This document shows, piece by piece, positions 60,150 through 64,000 of a stretch of 64,000 nucleotides of DNA (positions within the stretch are counted from its first letter, which is position 1; each line of letters starts with the position of its first letter). The stretch spans positions 39,342,461 to 39,406,460 of the forward strand of contig CM055096.1 of assembly GCA_029204225.1 (NCBI GenBank), written 5' to 3'. The stretch is from Diphasiastrum complanatum. Taxonomy: Eukaryota; Streptophyta; Lycopodiopsida; Lycopodiales; Lycopodiaceae. The notes beneath the pieces were generated by a model. It was given only the letters and a program-made list of their open reading frames with translations, was not told where the DNA came from and ran no database searches. Made by a program: the position numbers and the translations under genes.

Positions 60150-61580
60150 CTTCCCCTCTTATTCAAGTTCTGTTCTCAGAACTTAAAACTGGGAAAGTTC
60201 CTCCTTAAGCTTCCTTTCTGTTCCCAGGAATCGTCATCATCCGTACATTCCCTCCATCGAACCTGATGCTCGGTATCTACATGATTTCTCAATCATTTAG
60301 TTCTTGTATCCAAGATCTTTTCGGGTTCAAGACGAGATACACTCGATGATTCATCCAACAGGTCCAACTGATCTCCAGATCCAAGATGTTCTCCTTCAAA
60401 TAGACTCTTTTTGAGATGACTAATGTGAAATACGGGATGCTCTTGCGATCCATCCGGGAGTTCTAATTGGTAAGCTAAGGATCCGATCTTTTTCAAGATC
60501 TTAAACGGTCCTCTATATCTAGGGGACAACTTATAATGATTGTCGGTACACATTACACTTGAATCCTTCGGGATTCTCAAATATACCCATTCTCCCACTT
60601 GGAAGTCTCTCGGTAATCTTTTCAGATTTGCATAATGTCGGTCCCTATCCTAGGCACTCTAGACATTTTCACGTGCAATGCACAACATTTCCTCCATATC
60701 ATGTAGGAAATCCGCTACTTTTTGGAGCTTGATCATCCGAGTCTCAACCGCAATGGGTGACCTAGGCTCAAAACCGTACATAAGCATAAATGGGCTATAA
60801 CTGGTAGCCGAATGCTTACTACTACTATAGGCAAACTCGATCAATGAAGGTACTTTTTCCAATCAGATTGTTGTCTGGAAACATATGCCCGAAGCATTTG
60901 TTCCATCGTCTAATTTGTTCTTTCCATCTGTCCATCTGTCTCAGAATGATCAGAACAACCCAAGCTCAGTGTCGTCTCTAGTCTAGCAAACACGGCCGAC
61001 CAAAAGTGACCGGTGAACTTCGGACTGCGATCGCTCACAATATCACTTGGTAATCCGTAAAGCCTAAACAGATGCTCTACAAATATCTGAGCTAAATTAT
61101 AAGCCTTTGTAGTGGTCTTTACTGGAATAAACGTAGCCAGTTTGGTAAGACGGTCGACCACAACCCAAATTGCATCATGTTGTTTATTTGTCCGCGGTAA
61201 CCAACCACAATCTCTTATCAGGAATATCCAATGGATGCAACAGACCGCCAGCCTTATGGCGTTCAGCTTTATTCAACTGGCATTGGTCACACTTGACCAC
61301 ATAAGATTCTACAAAGGGTTTGAGTTTTGGCCAATAAAAATTCCTTCGTACTAAATCCAATGTATGATGTATGTCGGAATGTCTTGTGCATGGTGAGTCA
61401 TGACATTCATAAAGAATTTTATTTTTAACAATATCCACATCAGGCACACAAACCTTCCCTTTCCTGAACAATAGTCCATTACGGATAGAAAAGTCATCAG
61501 TACCCTTTATATCCTTCTCCCCAGACTGATCACCATGATCATCAGTCCCGCTTGATGTAATGGCTAGAACCCTATACCAG
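60150..61580 (-). pseudogene. Chromovirus 2 integrase and chromodomain
   Basis: The minus strand reads NGLLFRKGKVCVPDVD, the zinc-binding domain (CHDSPCTRHSDIHHT, KCDQCQLNKAERHKAG), then the core: DRLTKLATFIPVKT, LPSDIVSDRSPKFTGHFWS (second catalytic Asp), DGQMERTN (Glu). Next are SLIEFAYSSSKHSAT, MLMYGFEPRSP and the C-terminal SPRYRGPFKILKKIG, VFHISHLKKSL. The chromodomain (HQVRWREC, DDDDSWE) comes after a TAG at 60293. The first catalytic Asp region (61160-61190) is disturbed. It is related to the fragment at 1243-2518 but on the other strand. Confidence 0.9.
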
Positions 61581-61815
61581 ATTGGTCCAAAATTTGGGTC
61601 TTTTTCATAAAGACCTCTCAGGCCCTCTCGGGCCTTGGCAGTTTGCGAGTAAATTTTTTTGCGAGTTTGCGAGTTTAATCTTTCTTGTCATCATTCAACA
61701 AAAAGATAACACATGGTGTGCCACATTTTTTATGCTACTATTTCAATGTTTATTATTAAGAATGTGGTTTGGTATATAGTTAAAAAGTCCACAAAGTATA
61801 AAAAAAATCAAATTG

Positions 61816-61902
61816 AAATTTTTTTTTGCAACCTCCAAGGATAGCATGCCGCAAAAAAAAAATTTCGGCATGCTATCCTTGGAGGCTGCAAAAAAAAAAA
61901 TT
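61816..61902. repeat. Long perfect-stem hairpin
   Basis: CCTCCAAGGATAGCATGCCG (61832-61851) is followed, after 14 nt, by its exact reverse complement (61866-61885). Pairing extends outward over TTGCA/TGCAA and poly-T/poly-A with one mismatch, giving a stem of about 36 bp. Weaker half copies (GACATGCTATCTTTAAAGGCT) lie near 61911-61995. Confidence 0.92.
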
Positions 61903-62099
61903 CTTATTTCCATGCCGACATGCTATCTTTAAAGGCTACAATTTTTTTTTTAGTTGTTTTGCTTAGCACATCGGCTTCCTATGTTTGGAGGTTGAAATAA
62001 ATATTCTTTTACTCAAAATTTGGTTCTCAAATGTGTCACAATAGTTTTTCTATTTTATAATCTACTCAACGAGCATGTCAGCATGCTAGTTGAATCAGC

Positions 62100-62332
62100 T
62101 CCAAAAAGATATTTATTTTTTCAAAAAGTTCTTCAAAAGAAACTTCATTTTCAAAAAATCTCCATTCAGTCCATATTTGAGCTTGTAAACCCATTTGCAT
62201 TGCACTGTCTTTTGCTTGTCTGGCACTGGTTGTAGTGTCCATACCTCATTCTTCTTCATGGATTTAATTTTTTCATTCATGGCTTGGATCCATTTGTCCT
62301 TGTCTGGACTGTCGATGGCTTCCTGACGGTCG
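62100..62332 (-). pseudogene. Copia reverse transcriptase start, fragment
   Basis: QEAIDSPDKDKWIQAMNEKI, KSMKKNEVWTLQPVPDKQKT and VQCKWVYKLKYGLNG are the first 60 or so residues of a copia RVT_2 domain. The fragment ends near 62100 and joins a gypsy-type protease fragment on its other side. Confidence 0.85.
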
Positions 62333-63118
62333 TTTGATCAAATAGCTTCATGGCAAAAGTGATAGACTTCATCTTGTTAAGGCCCCACTTTGCACATAGC
62401 TTTGTCGAAATTAGGTTAACTCCTAAACATCCATCTATCACGTTTGCTTCTTTACCAGACTATCTATGTTGTATCGGCAGGGTGATGTTTCATTGCTCAC
62501 TTTCCCAAGCTGCTCCGACGTTGAGTATTTCATTTCTTTCTTTAAACCCAGCACAAAAAAGTGCTTCTGACGGACTGGTGACTTGATCTAAGTTAATCTT
62601 TCTGCTAATACTATTTTTGCTTTAGGCACTAGCGTAAGAAATTCTCCTAGTGTAATATCCATCTTGCTAGATAGAATATTCACGATCAATTCCATTTGCG
62701 GCGCTTTAGGTTTCGTCATCTTGAAGGGTTCTTCATGATGGTGCAATTGAGTATTAACATCCGTTCATGGATTTGCTTGCGGCACAGGTGAAGAATTGGC
62801 TTCGGCTGCTGCTTTAGCTGCTTCTAGAGCTTCTTCTTCTTCTGGCAACTATTTAATCCATTGTCTTATATTCTGATATTTTTTGTTGGTATAGATTCAG
62901 CAAGTACTGGATCAACTAGAACCTCTTTCTGCTTCTGTGCTCTGGTAACGGCCATCAAAGGTACACTTGGTCCATTAGGCTGAATTGTTGGTCTTTGCTT
63001 GATCATAATCATATTCATTGGAGCAGTAACCGAAAGTGATTTTGGTCCTGCTAAACAATTCTTGTAACAATGTCCATAACCGCATTCATGATAAAAAGTG
63101 AAACTTTTTTTTAAGTTG
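62333..63118 (-). pseudogene. Ty3/gypsy gag-protease remnant
   Basis: The minus strand contains a damaged knuckle-like segment (YHECGYGHCYKNC), VTRAQKQKE, KMDITLGEFLTLVPKAK and the protease-like VIDGCLGVNLISTKLCAKWG (family pattern VIDGGSGVN.IS), then FAMKLFDQTTV. Many stops and frame changes. It ends at the copia fragment at 62332 and, on the other side, at the GLR-derived copy. Confidence 0.6.
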
Positions 63119-64000
63119 GGGTGACACGAATTGCAGCGCTTTCCAGGTCGCCTCAGCTGGTACAAACTTTCTTGCTGTTTATGAAAGAACTTTACTGAAA
63201 AGCTAGATGAAAGAGCTTTTTGAAAAACTACATGAGAGAAAGTTAGAGACCGTCACGGCTTCTTACAACGGGAAGAAGTAGTCATCCAGGCGGTTGCTTC
63301 TTCAAGATGAAAGTAGCTTTTGTAAATAGTTGGGTGAGGAGAGCTCTGAAGGACGATTTCACAAGTGTATTGTGACGCTGATTACAGCTTAGATCAAAAG
63401 TTTCCGTTAATCACTTTAACGTAGGGCAAACAATGGATATTGACGGCTTTAAAGCTAGATGTGTTTGTCGGATTGAGAAAGCACAGTGGATGCCTAGGCG
63501 TGGAAAATTGGAACTCTCTTAGATTAAAAACTCCAATTACAGCTTGGCAACTGTCAAATAGGCGGGCTACACCACAATCTGTGCTAAGGATCTCTGAACT
63601 ATATGTAAATTGTAAACATTAAGTTTCAATTATCGGCGTCCTGTTTTGAACCAAATATTATAAATTCTACAATCTATAAATCTTAATTTTAGCTGCCAGT
63701 AGTTTTCCTCCGGTTGCTTTATCCACCTCAACCCAGTCATTGGCATAAGGCCATCACATTGCATATTGGAAATTAGCGACTGTTGGTTATTCGATCAAGT
63801 TCCGTCCGTCCGACCCTATGCTATAAGGATCAGATCAAGGCACTTGAGACTTCTTCAATCATATGAGCAAAGGGACAATCGGTTGCCATTATTTCTATCC
63901 CTTGGCTCATCGCCGGTCCTTAATTACGCTTGACGTGGTTCCGGAATAGAACCTAAACCAGAAGTTTCAATTATCAGCATCCTCTTTTGAACTTTGAAGT
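63112..64000 (+). pseudogene. Inverted partial copy of GLR exon 1 end and intron 1
   Basis: The plus strand GGGGTGACACGAATTGCAGC, then CGCCTCAGCTG and donor GTACAAACTTTC, repeats the last 45 or so bases of GLR exon 1 and its splice donor (21860-21890, minus strand). The following 800 bases follow intron 1 (GAAAGAACTTTACTGAAAAGC, quoted in part; AGTAGTCATCCAG; CACTTGAGACTTC; GGCATAAGGCCAT) to about 63945, matching about 21140. One base of the exon is changed (CAGGTCGCC for CAGGGCGCC). The rest of exon 1 is absent, so it cannot be a gene on its own within the window. Confidence 0.88.

Overview
The window is nuclear DNA of a vascular plant with a large, transposon-rich genome. Three things show this. 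A plant glutamate-receptor-like (GLR) gene is spread over about 13.5 kb with GT-AG introns of up to 5.3 kb. Ty1/copia and Ty3/gypsy elements carry tRNA-Met and tRNA-Asp type primer sites. There are also a CACTA (TNP2) transposon, Helitron-type ends and a MITE. Nothing fixes the species. No tRNA, rRNA, CRISPR or prokaryotic operon was seen.

Layout. 1-1242: leader and 5' LTR of a minus-strand gypsy element. It has inserted into a plus-strand chromovirus whose integrase and chromodomain follow (1243-2518). 2519-6547: an LTR element without coding capacity, inserted into the chromodomain. It has a 1.25-kb LTR, a tRNA-Met PBS, an array of five small hairpins, tandem duplications, a polypurine tract and a truncated 3' LTR. 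6548-8735: no gene seen. 8736-22208: the GLR gene on the minus strand, five coding exons, whose pore-loop segment at the end of exon 3 is disrupted. 22209-25000: 5' flank and a 239-bp Helitron-like insertion. 25020-28194: decayed copia element. 28198-28567: MITE. 29340-37745: a copia RNase H fragment split by an almost complete 7,984-bp copia element with LTR ends AG...CT, itself carrying a 1,992-bp insertion. 38000-42100: no genes; microsatellites, a G-rich minisatellite and a head-to-tail row of Helitron-type ends. 42313-44400: copia gag fragment and two LTR-like copies, one interrupted by a solo LTR. 44700-47785: repeat-rich leader-like DNA and a gag-like start. 47786-52235: decayed copia element. 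52240-57320: CACTA transposon whose gene region includes a SET-domain fragment. 58270-59560: copia fragments in both orientations with a diverged repeat between. 59633-61580: second chromovirus, minus strand, with its 3' LTR. 61816-61902: long hairpin. 62100-63115: chimeric copia/gypsy fragment. 63112-64000: inverted, diverged copy of the GLR exon 1/intron 1 junction.

The only plausible host gene is the GLR, an amino-acid-gated cation channel of the plasma membrane or endomembranes by family. All the element coding regions carry stops, frameshifts or missing pieces, so none looks able to move on its own. Several insertion orders can be read directly from target-site duplications. All similarities were judged by eye without searches.
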